Source: Calonectria ilicicola
Taxonomy: Eukaryota > Ascomycota > Sordariomycetes > Hypocreales > Nectriaceae
Direction: 5' to 3'
DNA length: 64,000 nucleotides
NCBI GenBank assembly: GCA_020809705.1
Contig: CP085835.1
Coordinates: forward strand, 2,728,001-2,792,000
Shown here: positions 54,340-64,000 of the stretch, piece by piece
Numbering within the stretch: the stretch's first letter is position 1
How the letters are laid out: every line of letters begins with the position of its first letter
Translations under genes and position numbers: made by a program
Notes under the pieces: model-generated
What the model saw: only the letters and a program-made list of their open reading frames with translations
The model's database searches: none
What the model was told of the DNA's origin: nothing

Positions 54340-56694
54340 ATGAACACTGGGCCCCAGAGGAGGAAGCGGGCGTGTGATACTTGCCATGAACGGAAGGTAT
54401 GTCCGCTGTCTCTCTCAATAGCCTGACGTTGTAATCCCCATCATTCGATCCATGTCTTGCCCGCTTACCGCATGGGGAAAAGAAGTCGTGCCAGATGAAT
54501 CTAGTGGCTGGCTACCCGTTCTTTCTTTGCTTCTTGGCTGACGCGTGTCGACCAATAGATTCAATGTGACCGGGCCAGCCCAGACGGACCATGCGACTGG
54601 TGTTACCATCATGATCTACTATGCACTTTTAAGCGAAAGCCGACGTACAAAAGACAGCCAAAGGCCAAGTAAGCGTGTCCTCCGCATTCTCAAGGCTAGC
54701 CCGGTATATCTAACCCGGCACGTGAAACCAGAAGCAAATTTAGCGTGCAGCAGAGTCTATCCCAACGTCTAGAGAAAGTTGAGGGTGCTATATTACAGAT
54801 TACTTTTGACAGAAAGGGTCATGGGAATCCCCAGACTGACGCCCGCACTTCAACATCACCACACCCAAAAAAACTTGCACGACAATCACCTGGCACTAAT
54901 ACGCCTGGCACTAATTCGCCTGACCTTTATTCTACAAGCCTTGATATTCTCAATGGGTCGACCCTAGAAATACCATACGATGGTTTTAATACCCTGGATG
55001 CCTGGTCTCACGACTGGATGCCGACAAAATTCGGCCAGGTGCCTTCACAAGATGGGTTTTCTATGGCATCCAAGAAAGATGATACACCGACCTGGCTCAA
55101 TAGACAGGGACGTACTCGGTCCCACAAAATCATCCTTGGCTACCTACCAAAGGATCTGGCACCAAGCATATCGTCTTGGCGGTTCAAAGGTTCTTCGGCA
55201 GAGCTCTACCGGCTCCCCGAAAGGAACGTTTTGAATCATGTTCTCGAAGTCTTTACTAATTCTACTACTCAGCTACTCTACTCGATGCTGGATCCTGTTT
55301 TGTTTGAAGAAACCATTAATTTAGCTTACCAGCAATGTGAGGGACAGCCTTCTTCGACATGCATTCAAGCTAAAGCTTGTGTCTTGGCTTTCGTGTCACT
55401 GGTAGGTTTTTTCAACAACGAGAAAGCCCCCCAAGGAATAGATGGCGAGGTTTATATAATTCGAGCGTATCACATGATACAGGAAACAATCGAGTCAGCC
55501 AACATTTTGACGGTTCAGACCCTTGTCATGCTGGTACGTGAGGATGAGAGCCTGTTGGTTTCGCTATCCAAACTAACTTTTGTCTCAGCATATTCATGAA
55601 ATATTTTCGGGCCGCCTCCACCCTGCCATAGAATTGCATTCTATGGCGTGCCGCATAATTATTCAGCTCGGGGGACATCTCTATACTCATATTAATTCAA
55701 CATACCCCCATCACACACGAGCTGACCGGTTAAATTGCCAATTACGCATGATCTTCTGGAATTGCTACATTTTTGACAAAAGCATCGCCTTGCGCGTTGG
55801 CCAGCCGCCTGTGATGCCGATTGAGTCCTGCGATCTGACTCTTCCTACTTTTGACACTTTCTCGCCACTCAATGTTTTTGGTCTAGAAAGCAGCACTGGT
55901 CCTAATCCGTTCGCAACAAGAACACAGTTCTTCCCTAGCGACGTTTTATTAAGTCACGTCAAGGCTAGAACATATCAGATGCTATACTCTGAAGAGGCCG
56001 AGAACAAAACGGATGCTGAGTTATTATGTTCAATTCGCGAACTTGACGCAGAGCTTGAGAACTGGCGGATGCTGATTCCACCAGACCTACGGCCTGCACT
56101 TTCAATCCCGGGCAAAGACCATGTGCGCATTCCTAAACCAGAGGTGTCGACAAGTAATCGTTGCGTAATGTCGCATCTCGAGTACCATAATCTTATTATC
56201 TTAATTCATCAGGCTAGCGGAAGATGTCAATACTTACGACCCAGCGCCGACCTGCAACACAATTGGAACCCAGGCATCCAATCTAGCAACAACTTGTCGC
56301 TAGAAGCTAGCCGCTCAACGCTCTTTTATCTGGGAGTGACGTTGAGTAACCTCGACAAGGAAGCATTTTGGTAAGTGCATACGAACCTACCTTCCACCCA
56401 CCAGTTCCGGTGCATGGGCTAACTCATCACGATGAAATGTTTAGGGTTGCGAGCTACTACCCCACAGTCGCCATGATGGCACTTTTTCATAACATCATTG
56501 CACATCCTTCGCACCCGCATGCCAAACAGGACCTTGAACTTATTCGATCAACTGCAGGGCTTGTGAGAAATATGCCCATACCCAAGGAATCTGACCGTGT
56601 GACCGAATTCATGGAAGAGATAGATTATTTAGTGTCTGAGTTGACAAGGCTTGCGAGTAATTCTATTGCTAGGCATGCAGCTGAGGAAGCGTGA
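54340..56694 (+). CDS. Zn2Cys6 transcription factor with fungal_trans domain
   Basis: Five exons: 54340-54396, 54559-54668, 54744-55533, 55589-56370, 56445-56694, total 662 residues; all junctions are GT-AG and in frame. The zinc cluster is split by the first intron: ACDTCHERK in exon 1, then CDRASPDGPCDWCYHHDLLC in exon 2, giving six Cys in the usual C-x2-C-x6-C-x8-C-x2-C-x6-C type of spacing. A basic linker (FKRKPTYKRQPK) and a coiled-coil-like segment (SLSQRLEKVEGAILQI) follow. The middle region contains LHSMACRIIIQLGGH and LNCQLRMIFWNCYIFDKSIALRVGQPP, the fungal_trans domain hallmark. The C-terminus is helical. It is a nuclear DNA-binding regulator; the binding site is unknown. It diverges from the CrtC-like gene and lies near an SDR gene, either of which may be a target; this is only position-based. 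Confidence 0.93.
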
Positions 56695-56979
56695 AGGCAA
56701 ATGAGGGCCTTTTGCATACGAGGAAAGGGTTTCTTGGAAGAACAAGACTCATTGGTATGCGTAGTGTACATTGTATCGGATTACTACTTGTCTATGGATT
56801 ATCCTAAATGACTAGAGAAAATGTTATAACCCAAACCGACTTACCTAAAAGCCGAGTTGAAAGGTTGGATAACGAGGACCTAATTTTTCTATTACTCGCA
56901 TCGCTTAGTGGAAATAATCGAATAATTATCACGGATGATGCTAGTTATTACATCTTGGAACATGGTGAATCTTACTAGC

Positions 56980-57225
56980 TATGCTCAATACCCAGTGCTG
57001 TCACTCACAGAAATACGCGTTCGAGCTGGTTATGGATTCAATGAAGGTCGCTCCTAGATTGTCAACGAAGACAAAAGGCTTCTCTGGCTACCAGTCGAGT
57101 ATAGTCCAACATCCTCAGTCATAATCAACTCGACTGTGGCGATTAGCTGTCATTCTGGTGCCGTTCTGGTAACGAGGTTTTCGGATTTGTTTATTACATT
57201 GCCACCTGATTCTGATTTTTCTTGA
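56980..57225 (+). pseudogene. Relic of a NACHT-WD40 NLR C-terminus
   Basis: One frame reads GYGFNEGRS, TAG (57055-57057), then IVNEDKRLLWLPVEYSP, VIINSTVAISCHSGAVLVTRF and a stop at 57223. This matches the C-terminal end of fungal NACHT-WD40 proteins (in the NLR at 43914: ENKRVLWLPFEYRK). Relatives usually have Trp where the TAG stands, so TGG to TAG fits RIP-type change. Nothing upstream matches the rest of such a gene, so the 5' part was lost or inserted elsewhere. Confidence 0.65.
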
Positions 57226-57440
57226 TCGACAGTCTATCTCTCTTGGATGACCAATGTTCCATGCATTTGTTACTGTTTGGAGGAGATGACATTTTAGTTC
57301 CTTGTGAATATATCTCATTGCAACAGTACTTGCTCTATGAAGGCGACGATTTCTGAGGTTTTAGAGACCCTTTCTCGATAATAAGATTATGCGATTTATT
57401 ACATTTAACCTGTAGCTCATCGCCTACTAGGGACCCATTA

Positions 57441-58526
57441 TTAAATCTTCGCAAGGTCTTTTGCCTCTCTAGAGACACTGATAGATACCTCAGCCTGGAT
57501 GCTGTGCCGTTGTGGCTTCCAACCAAGACCTTTGCGGGCTCGAATAGCTTTGCAGCGCGAATCTGTTCCATAGAATAGCGCACCAAATTCCAACTTTTTA
57601 TCAATCTCTTCAGCTGATAACGAAACCACACGAGATTCCGCAATCAGACCCTGCCTCTGGGCTTCTTCTGCCACCAGCTGTGCTAAATCGCCCCACGATT
57701 GTTCGCCATTTTCCGCAAAGTAGTAGCCTTCCTTTCCCCAAGTAGCTCTGCCGCCTCCTTGCTCCGCCTCTTCTATTATAGAAAGTAACAGACGGCTCAG
57801 GTCATGCACATGAATGGTGGGCCAGCGGTTCAGACCTTGTTCAACTTTGAAAGCATACTGATTCTCAATGGTGAACTTTGCCAAATCTGGTAACTGGATA
57901 CTTCGAGTGTTGCCAGGGCCTACCCCGGTTCCGTAAACACAGGGTGCACATATGATTGCGACTTTAACTCTATCTGAAGCGGCATCTTGCTGAATCTTTT
58001 CGACATCTCGGTGTGGTGCGGAATCTGGCAAATTCACAACCTGTGAAATCTTGTCAAAGTCGTCGTATACTTGATCATTTGTACAACCATATGACTTGTT
58101 CTCAAGTGTTTTCCAGGTGATATTGTCAGTCCCAGAGAGCGCGATCCAAAATGCTGGGCCAGTTCTCGACCGTTGAGCAAGCCCATCCGCGATAGCTTGT
58201 GATGACACTGGGTCTTCAATGCTGGCACAATGAACAACAATGTCCGCTTCACTCGCCTCATTTTTTAACAGATCAGAGTCGCTCAAATCACCGTATACCA
58301 GCCTGACACCAGGATATTTGGCTTTGATCAGATTTCCTCGATCCACATTTCTCACTAGCAGAGTTGAGTGGAATTCCCATTCAGGATGCTGCTCGATGAT
58401 TGTGACCCAAGCATCCCCCCCAAGGTAGCCTGAAAACTTAGTTAAAATATTTCTTGATGTTTAAGACGGGCTTCACGAACCAGTAGCACCTGTGAAGAAG
58501 ATTTTAAAATCGCCTTTTTGAGCCAT
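57441..58526 (-). CDS. NAD(P)-dependent epimerase / atypical SDR reductase
   Basis: Two exons, 58526-58481 and 58429-57441, give 344 residues; the 51-base intron has a GTTCGT donor and TTTTCAG acceptor and splits the nucleotide-binding motif. KIFFTGATGYLGGDAW is the Rossmann GxxGxxG motif near residue 13. LVYGDLSDSDLL, ADIVVHCASIEDP and VAIICAPCVYGTGVGPGN follow in the order of atypical (extended) SDRs, and WPTIHVHDLSRLLLSIIEEA is the usual conserved late segment. The canonical YxxxK is not obvious; KSYGCTNDQVYDDF is near the expected place, so the catalytic mechanism is uncertain. It is probably a cytosolic oxidoreductase or NmrA-like sensor. The 3' end lies 215 bases from the NLR relic. No partner gene is evident. 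Confidence 0.88.
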
Positions 58527-59079
58527 GGTATTTCCTGTGAGCGGGTGAGAGGCTGATGAATATTTGATTAATAGATCCAAATAATAGCTTCCCCAATGCG
58601 TAACAGGTGAGAGCAGAGGTAGAGGAAGGAGGGGATCAAAATACTTCTGGGAAAACGGACAACGAGTCAATGACACCAAGATCGCGGAAACCTTCCTTTG
58701 CTACCAGACTCTGTAATGAACTTGATTTGTAATAAATGCACCGCTAGCGTCTTTGCCTGTATTTGTCAGTTACCTGTAGGATTTCTCCGCAATGCAGTGT
58801 ACCAAATACATAATCGACATATGCAGGTCACAAGGGTGGATGGTTGAATGCGGGAATTGCGCTTGTTTTAGCACCAATCTCTCGTAGCCAGTTCTTGGCT
58901 TTTGGAGACGAGTGTTGTAATGGTCAATCTTATTCCCTATTTCGGACGTCCTTGCCCCACGATCTAGGCTAATAAACGCTAATTCGCCGCATAATGATGC
59001 GATTTGGCGGGGTACAGTACTGTCTCCGCAGTGTGACATTCCCAGAATTTGTCGCCGCTTTTAAACCCTGAGCCGGATT
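58527..59079. other. Intergenic stretch, nothing recognised
   Basis: About 0.55 kb upstream of the SDR gene and downstream of the cytochrome b5 gene, both on the minus strand. No coding motif is visible in the minus-strand open frame at 58770-59039. Confidence 0.4.
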
Positions 59080-59390
59080 TCATGTCTGCCTTCTCAACTT
59101 GCCGGCATAGAAGCGGGGTAAAATTTCTCGTGCCTCTTCACTGTGGCGAGTATCCTCGAAGGCTTCAGTCGCGTCCTGGCCAGCAAACTCCATCAGGATA
59201 TATTCACCACCGCTATCCAAAATTAGTGAATAGTTCTAAAATACCAAATACAAAGAGAAGGCATCACATACGGATGCTCATTCAGGAACTTTGTACAGTC
59301 ATAGACTGTATCCGCAATGACGATCATGATATCATTCTCCGTATTGTGTTGCGCAACCTCCTCAAGAGAGTATTCCTTGACTTCAGCCAT
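59080..59390 (-). CDS. Small soluble cytochrome b5-domain protein
   Basis: Two exons, 59390-59272 and 59212-59080, give 83 residues. The 59-base intron (GTATGT donor, GGATAG acceptor) splits the heme-binding motif: NEH-P in exon 1 joins GGEY in exon 2, restoring HPGG with the first heme-ligand His. DTRHSEEAREIL holds the second heme His. MAEVKEYSLEEVAQHNT and TVYDCTKFLNEH are typical of the b5 fold. No C-terminal membrane anchor is present, so it is a soluble one-domain electron carrier; the partner reductase is not in the window. The gene is short and split, which makes it easy to overlook. A TATAAA box lies about 85 bases upstream. Confidence 0.9.
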
Positions 59391-59472
59391 GGCTCTGATA
59401 TAGTAGTGTAGAAATTTAGATTTAATGATTGAAGAAGCTTGGAATCGAGAACCCGTAATGGGTTATTGAAAG

Positions 59473-59480
59473 ATTTATAA
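59473..59480 (-). promoter_or_regulatory. TATA box of the cytochrome b5 gene
   Basis: On the minus strand TTTTATAAAT lies about 85 bases before the ATG at 59390, a usual distance for a fungal core promoter. Confidence 0.5.
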
Positions 59481-60532
59481 AAGTGTGCAATGACAGCTAA
59501 ATATCCTGCCCATGTATGTATCACTTCACTCCCCGCCTTGATCAAGAATGTTTGTAATTCCAGTAGCTTGCGATGTAGACTAAGCAAACGTTATCCGGTC
59601 CCGGAGCTCGCTCGTTTTTAGTTAGAGTTTCCATACGTAAGAGCTCCGTGAATAACCTGACTGTTAAAAATGATCATAGACAATTTCAGAAGGTTGTCTT
59701 AGCAATATTCTACGAATTATATGTAGTTGCCATAGTCTGTACTGAAGTCAGGTGTCGCTTATCGGTGGCTACAATAAGTGATAGAATTTCTTCCCTTGCG
59801 CAATTGAACCAACAATTTCATCAGCCATATGAACAGATGATTCTACGATCGCAAAACCACACGAAGCGGTAAAGGTGGAATGTATTAGCAACGATAGTGA
59901 TTGATGCGACTTGTTAGTAATATTCGGGTCTCTTTACAAAAAGGGCGAATAACGTGTTCCAGAAATTATCAAATCAGTTCATCCCAACTAACAATTCAAT
60001 TTACATAATTAGCCAATTACGGAATATAAGTCGAGGTTCAATGTTGAACGAATACAAGCGGTATTAATAATAAACCGCTTACTACTTGATCTGGTAACTC
60101 TCAGCCAATTGTAGAACTTCGATTAGTTCAACCTTTTGTGGAGAAACTAAAAAGTCGAGCAGAGCTGTATGTTATGGTCTTAAACCGTGCAGTCATGCCT
60201 TAAACACATTTTCACCGTTGGGTTCCTTCTCGGGCCGAGCAGTGTCCAACACCCATAAATTTCGCGAAGTTTCCGGACTACGCAACGTTTTGACAAATAT
60301 TTTAATTATATCATGAAATTATTATTGCTAGACTGTATACTCTCCCGAGAATATCCATCCCGGCATCGGACCTCCCATTTATTCCGTTCAAAGGCCTAGC
60401 AAGCCTTCATAAAAACTCTGGTTGGTCCGTAAATCTCCCCAAAATAAATAAGGTCATATACCATCTCATAGAATCTTTACCCCTATCTGAATAACCTTTT
60501 TTCTTCCTTGCAAACACCACCTCTTCAGGACA
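59481..60532. other. Intergenic stretch, nothing recognised
   Basis: About 1 kb of AT-rich DNA between divergent genes (cytochrome b5 and PaiB-like). Open frames here are short and without motifs. Confidence 0.45.
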
Positions 60533-61342
60533 ATGTATCTTCGAGGTGTTCATGCGGAACCTGACATCCGTACCCTCCGTCAATTCATTCGAGAAAACCC
60601 GTTAGGAATATTGATCACCTCCTTGCCTTCCGAAAACTTTCCCACCATCCAATTCACTCACATTCCTTGGCTCTTGGATGTGGATGATGAGGAGAGTAAT
60701 GAGCTAGGGACACTCCGTGGCCACCTCTCCCGGCTTAATCCTCATGCAAAGGCCCTGACTGAAGCTGTTCGGGCATGTCACCAATCGAATGGCTCTCTTG
60801 AAGACGAAGTTGCAGTTGTTTTCACTTTGCCCATTCAATCCTACATCCCACCAAAATTCTTCACTGAAACTAAACCCTCCACGGGGAAGTGCGTTCCAAC
60901 ATGGAATTATGCTGCGGTCCAAGTTTACGGCAAAGTCACGATACTTTGGGACTCTAAGAACCAAGATACTGGCGCATACCTGCAAGACCAGATCACGGCA
61001 TTGACCAAGCACGCTGAGGAAGAGATTATGCACTTCACAGGAGGAGACCACCCCCCATGGGAGGTTTCCGATGCTCCAAAATCGTACGTCGAGCTGCTAA
61101 AGAAAAGAATTATGGGTATCCAAATAAAGATCCACCGTCTTGAGGGAAAATTCAAGATGACTCAAGAAATGGGCAGGGCAGACCGCCAGGGAGTGATAGA
61201 GGGGTTTGATAGCCTTGGGACAGAGGCTGGGTGTCAAATGGCCAGACTCGTTGAAGGGCGAGGTGCCATGAAGGATGCGGCAAAGGGCACGGTGAACAGA
61301 GCGGCTGATAGTACGACGAAGGACACTGAGTGTGTTAGTTAA
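60533..61342 (+). CDS. PaiB-like FMN-binding protein
   Basis: An intronless frame of 269 residues. It matches the putative FMN-binding / PaiB family (split-barrel flavin fold): RQFIRENPLGILITSLPSEN near the N-terminus, HIPWLLD, LRGHLSRLNPHAKAL, then SYIPPKFFTETKPSTGKCVP and TWNYAAVQVYGKV, the strongest hallmark (Y.P..Y...K..VPTWNY). Bacterial PaiB acts as a transcriptional regulator; fungal members are poorly studied and may be flavin-dependent enzymes. The last about 45 residues (from GCQMARLVEGRG) are hydrophilic and probably disordered. The start is the first Met, at the usual family position. No signal peptide is seen. Confidence 0.92.
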   Translation: MYLRGVHAEPDIRTLRQFIRENPLGILITSLPSENFPTIQFTHIPWLLDVDDEESNELGTLRGHLSRLNPHAKALTEAVRACHQSNGSLEDEVAVVFTLPIQSYIPPKFFTETKPSTGKCVPTWNYAAVQVYGKVTILWDSKNQDTGAYLQDQITALTKHAEEEIMHFTGGDHPPWEVSDAPKSYVELLKKRIMGIQIKIHRLEGKFKMTQEMGRADRQGVIEGFDSLGTEAGCQMARLVEGRGAMKDAAKGTVNRAADSTTKDTECVS

Positions 61343-62199
61343 GCGCGATACTCGAATATCACAACTCTTGGCATCTTGCTGTATGCCATACTGGTACATA
61401 AAGTGTCCCCAAACTGTGGCTTGCTCGCCTCACCCAATGCAATGATTCATCACCATAACTTCTCAATGCGCCATACCAATGAAAAGGCCGATTTTGTATC
61501 TTCTTTTACGCACTCAGTAGGTTAGACGCTCAGTTTACGATCAGCCTTAGTGCATTGCACTACCTATTAAGGAGTCTTGGCTTCACTTTTAACGTGGCAT
61601 GTAAGGTGAAAGGCGACATTGAGTAGCCCTCTCCATTGCGGTACGGGAAGTGAAAGACCCGGAGCCTTGGTAAAAGAAAAAAAAGCGAGATTTCGTGATG
61701 CTTTAACTTTATGCGAGTCCGAAAGATGCGAGCGAGCTAACAAGGGTAGTGACTTGGAGATCACATTAGACTTTGGGCTCTATGCGAACCCGACAAAAGC
61801 GAACGAGTCACAGCACAACGCCATGTATTAGTCTCGCTTCCTGAAGGCCCTATCTTCCAATCCTGCGGTATTCTATAATTAGGTACATGCCAAACATAGG
61901 CGTTAGTTCAAAACTATTAACATGAGGGAAATTTTTCAATCATATCCACCCGAACCGCGGACCCTTTTCATTTATGGATGCTACTTACCGCTTCAATGAA
62001 ACACGAATCGGGTATGAATCCCGCGAAATTCGCACGCAGCCTCTCTTTCCCCCGACCTAACATCCTGTTCAAAGCCGAAGGGGATATATATATGAATCAC
62101 GCTTCCCAAGTCAAATATTCTCATCAATATTCACAATCATCCTCAAATTTATCGACCTTCGCTTCGTACACTCTGGTAGATCTTGACACATTATTCAAC
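61343..62199. other. Intergenic stretch with the promoter of the NTF2-like gene
   Basis: About 0.85 kb. A TATATATA box is listed at 62085. The codons from 61978 to 62199 are in frame with the next gene but span the TATA box and have no protein-like character, so I treat them as promoter and leader. Confidence 0.5.
62085..62092 (+). promoter_or_regulatory. TATA box of the NTF2-like gene
   Basis: TATATATA lies about 110 bases before the ATG at 62200, and a C/T-rich, TCA-containing leader follows. Its position argues for the start at 62200 rather than at the upstream in-frame Met. Confidence 0.5.
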
Positions 62200-62613
62200 A
62201 TGGCTTTCCCAGTTGTTTGCAGGACCGAGTTCACCGACCATAAAGAGACACTCGAGGCAGCTCTCAATAGTATCCTCAATGGCAAGCCTGAGGACACAGA
62301 AGCGGATTTGTCGAAGCTCTTTACACCCACTTTTACAATGCGAAACAACGAAGCATCCCGCGACTTCCCCGCATTCGTTGCCCACCACCGCAGTATTAGA
62401 GAAATGGCACTCGGCATCTCACTGATGGTCGTCCAATTCGTTCGCTCCGGATCACAATTTGCCGCGCGCCAAGTCGGTCCTTCGCTGCTTCCCAACGGGT
62501 CCAACGGTTCAGTCGAGGCCTTTATTGTCGGTGACATTGCCGGGGATGGCCGCATTGATTACGTCAATGAAGCAATCATCCGGCGCAACATAGCTGGGGA
62601 AGTCGTATATTAA
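62200..62613 (+). CDS. NTF2-like / SnoaL-like small protein
   Basis: The frame from the Met at 62200 gives 137 residues: MAFPVVCRTEFTDHKETLEA, then a helix pair with a LSKLFTPTFTMRNN segment, FPAFVAHHRSIREMALGI, FAARQVGPSLL, and a closing VEAFIVGDIAGDGRIDYVNE. The helix-strand pattern and length fit the NTF2-like/SnoaL cone fold found in small fungal proteins, some of which act as cyclases, dehydratases or ligand-binding proteins. No catalytic residues can be assigned. The same frame is open upstream to 61978, but a TATATATA box lies in that part, so the shorter form is preferred. There is no signal peptide. No clear partner gene is seen beside it. Confidence 0.78.
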   Translation: MAFPVVCRTEFTDHKETLEAALNSILNGKPEDTEADLSKLFTPTFTMRNNEASRDFPAFVAHHRSIREMALGISLMVVQFVRSGSQFAARQVGPSLLPNGSNGSVEAFIVGDIAGDGRIDYVNEAIIRRNIAGEVVY

Positions 62614-63070
62614 CGACCACCATCGTCGGGAAAATACAGCCCCAACAAACCGAGAACCATCTAAAATAACCAGAATATATATCTTTGGTGAACTTGGCAT
62701 CTATGGCTAATGAAGGGTTTATTTTCCTTACCCCTTCATTATTTTTCTTCTTTTCTTTTTTCTAGTAGTAGTGGATATAGAGTTCCTGGACCAGTTAGGT
62801 CACCGCAACTTTCTTTCAAATAGAATGCTTCTCTTAACATATGCACTTTGAGATTATAAACTTTGTGTACTTTGTGAGGCCGCATGTATGAAACACGTAA
62901 TGCTGTTGTGGTAACAAAGTTAGCGCACATCAAGCCTACTGAATTAGACAACTCCCTCGAGAAATTGCTTCAGCTCCAAAGTACCAGACCGTTGCAGAGA
63001 TGCGTGTACCCATTACAACTAATATACGAGAGCTTTTCAAAATATAGAATAGTAAAAGCTTCTTCCGACA
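62614..63070. other. Intergenic stretch, nothing recognised
   Basis: About 0.46 kb between the convergent 3' ends of the NTF2-like gene and the HET-domain gene. It contains a CTTTTCTT-rich tract (about 62730-62765). Confidence 0.45.
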
Positions 63071-64000
63071 CTATATCAAATAAATATCCTCACTCCTCTC
63101 ATTGTACTGGCTACCTTCGCCATCCATTAATCCAGACACATATACGTGTCCCACAATACCGTAACAGCAGTGACTGAGATCGCATAAAGGCTCCCGTTCT
63201 ACCTGTCCTATTTGAGAATACAGCTGCTCCACTGAGGTACGGATGCAGTTGACATTATCTTTAAGTTGTCGTAGGATAACTGGCATCCGACATCCCGATA
63301 ATAAGGCGATACGATCGCCCTGCTGAACGACTTCAGGCCCAACACCAAACCGTCCTTCTTTCGTTATAAACATGCATTGTTTAGCAGTCATCGTGCGCAT
63401 GGCATAAAAGAACTTATTTTTCGTGGGGTTGGTGTAATCCGGTTTGGTAGGATTGAACCTTTTGTCAGATTTAACTGTTGTTGACCTCTTGAAACCCTGG
63501 CCAACAACTGCATCGAGCCGCCAGGTCTTGTAGGCTTCTTTGACCCCGGTACCAGCCCTTTCATAGTTTCTTGCTTGGTTTGTATGGTTCCCAGGGTGAA
63601 ACAAAATGTCACCACAAAGTGCACGCTCAAAAGCTTCACTATATCCATGGTTTTCCCATCTGTTATCGGGCCGAGCGGACTCCTGTCGAAAGTCTCCAGG
63701 CAAGCTCACTGGAACCCCGAGCTTCATTATAATCGCATTTTCCCAACTTTCTATAATTCTGAGGTATCTCTGTCGGCCATTATTGGGGGCAGTGGCTGGC
63801 GTAACAAACTCGACGCGGTCCATCCACACCCCTTACTTGCAAGATCGGCTTTCGGGAGGCACCGTGGAATTTAATGAATGGTGCCTCCATACCTTTTGAA
63901 GAATCATATAAGTTTATGCACTCCAGCCTTCGTGATTCCACTTCACTAGGGGCGACACTCCAGTCCGGTACCCAGGATGGTTTACCAATGAGAGGCGTAT
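63071..64000 (-). CDS. HET-domain (heterokaryon incompatibility) protein, C-terminal part, frame break
   Basis: The gene runs off the right edge. From the edge the minus strand reads GKPSWVPDWSVAPSEVESRR, a hallmark of HET-domain proteins, then FIKFHGASRKPILQVRG. The conserved continuation (VWMDRVEFVTPATAP) is in a neighbouring frame. The shift lies in a GT-rich run at about 63818-63835, where two bases would be missing or one extra. An intron 63892-63832 (GTATGG...GTAAG) would also restore the frame but would remove a stretch that looks coding. The rest reads MFITKEGRFGVGPEVVQQGD and YGIVGHVYVSGLMDGE, the usual C-terminal end. Such proteins trigger cell death on fusion with a different strain. 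The HET domain itself must lie mostly beyond the window. It is a candidate pseudogene or null allele. Confidence 0.78.

Noticed and set aside
61978..62199. Upstream extension of the NTF2-like protein to the first in-frame Met
   Set aside because: The extension spans a TATATATA box and a leader and has no protein-like character; the Met at 62200 fits the fold and promoter spacing.
1..64000. CRISPR arrays, insertion sequences and bacterial-type operons
   Set aside because: The window is fungal; no regular spacer arrays or prokaryotic features were seen. No complete transposon with terminal repeats or transposase was recognised either.

Overview
The window is genomic DNA of a filamentous ascomycete, most likely Eurotiales (Penicillium or Aspergillus type). 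The evidence is short introns of about 50-75 bases with GTAAGT/GTATGT donors, Zn2Cys6 regulators, HET and NACHT-type NLR genes, fungal rhodopsin-like membrane proteins, plant-cell-wall enzymes, and transition-type (RIP-like) mutation in repeated genes. I assign the order from protein resemblance by eye; no search was run.

Layout. 0-6 kb: C-terminal end of a Zn2Cys6 regulator, a small secreted RNase of the N1/T1/ribotoxin superfamily, a large gene-poor stretch, and a conserved membrane protein broken by one in-frame TAG. 8.4-12.7 kb: a NACHT-ankyrin NLR with an N-terminal domain that I read as TIR/SEFIR-like, with two probable frame problems. 14.8-19.6 kb: three or four decayed or intact copies of a small protein family I do not recognise; only the copy at 16982-17512 is open. 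20.6-29.6 kb: GMC oxidoreductase, fungal rhodopsin-domain membrane protein, and an unknown protein with a disordered tail. 31.4-40.3 kb: a minus-strand block of secreted products (secretory lipase, pectin lyase, a Kex2-type repeat precursor, tannase/feruloyl esterase family protein), which fits plant-tissue use. 42.7-46.9 kb: a NACHT-WD40 NLR whose NACHT half carries seven stop codons, almost all explicable as C-to-T/G-to-A changes and with no indel, while the WD40 half is open. 48-56.7 kb: FAD-dependent amine/amino-acid oxidase converging on an amino-acid permease, a secreted CrtC/kievitone-hydratase-like protein, and a full Zn2Cys6 regulator. 57-64 kb: relic of an NLR C-terminus, SDR reductase, small cytochrome b5, PaiB-like FMN protein, NTF2/SnoaL-like protein, and the C-terminal part of a HET-domain protein with a frame break.

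The main biological themes are (i) secreted plant-degrading enzymes around a tandem-repeat secreted peptide precursor, and (ii) turnover of self/non-self recognition genes (two NLRs, one NLR relic, one HET gene, shared 5' repeats), much of it damaged by RIP-like mutation or frameshift. Gene models were spliced by eye from consensus sites and frame continuity; no transcript evidence was available.
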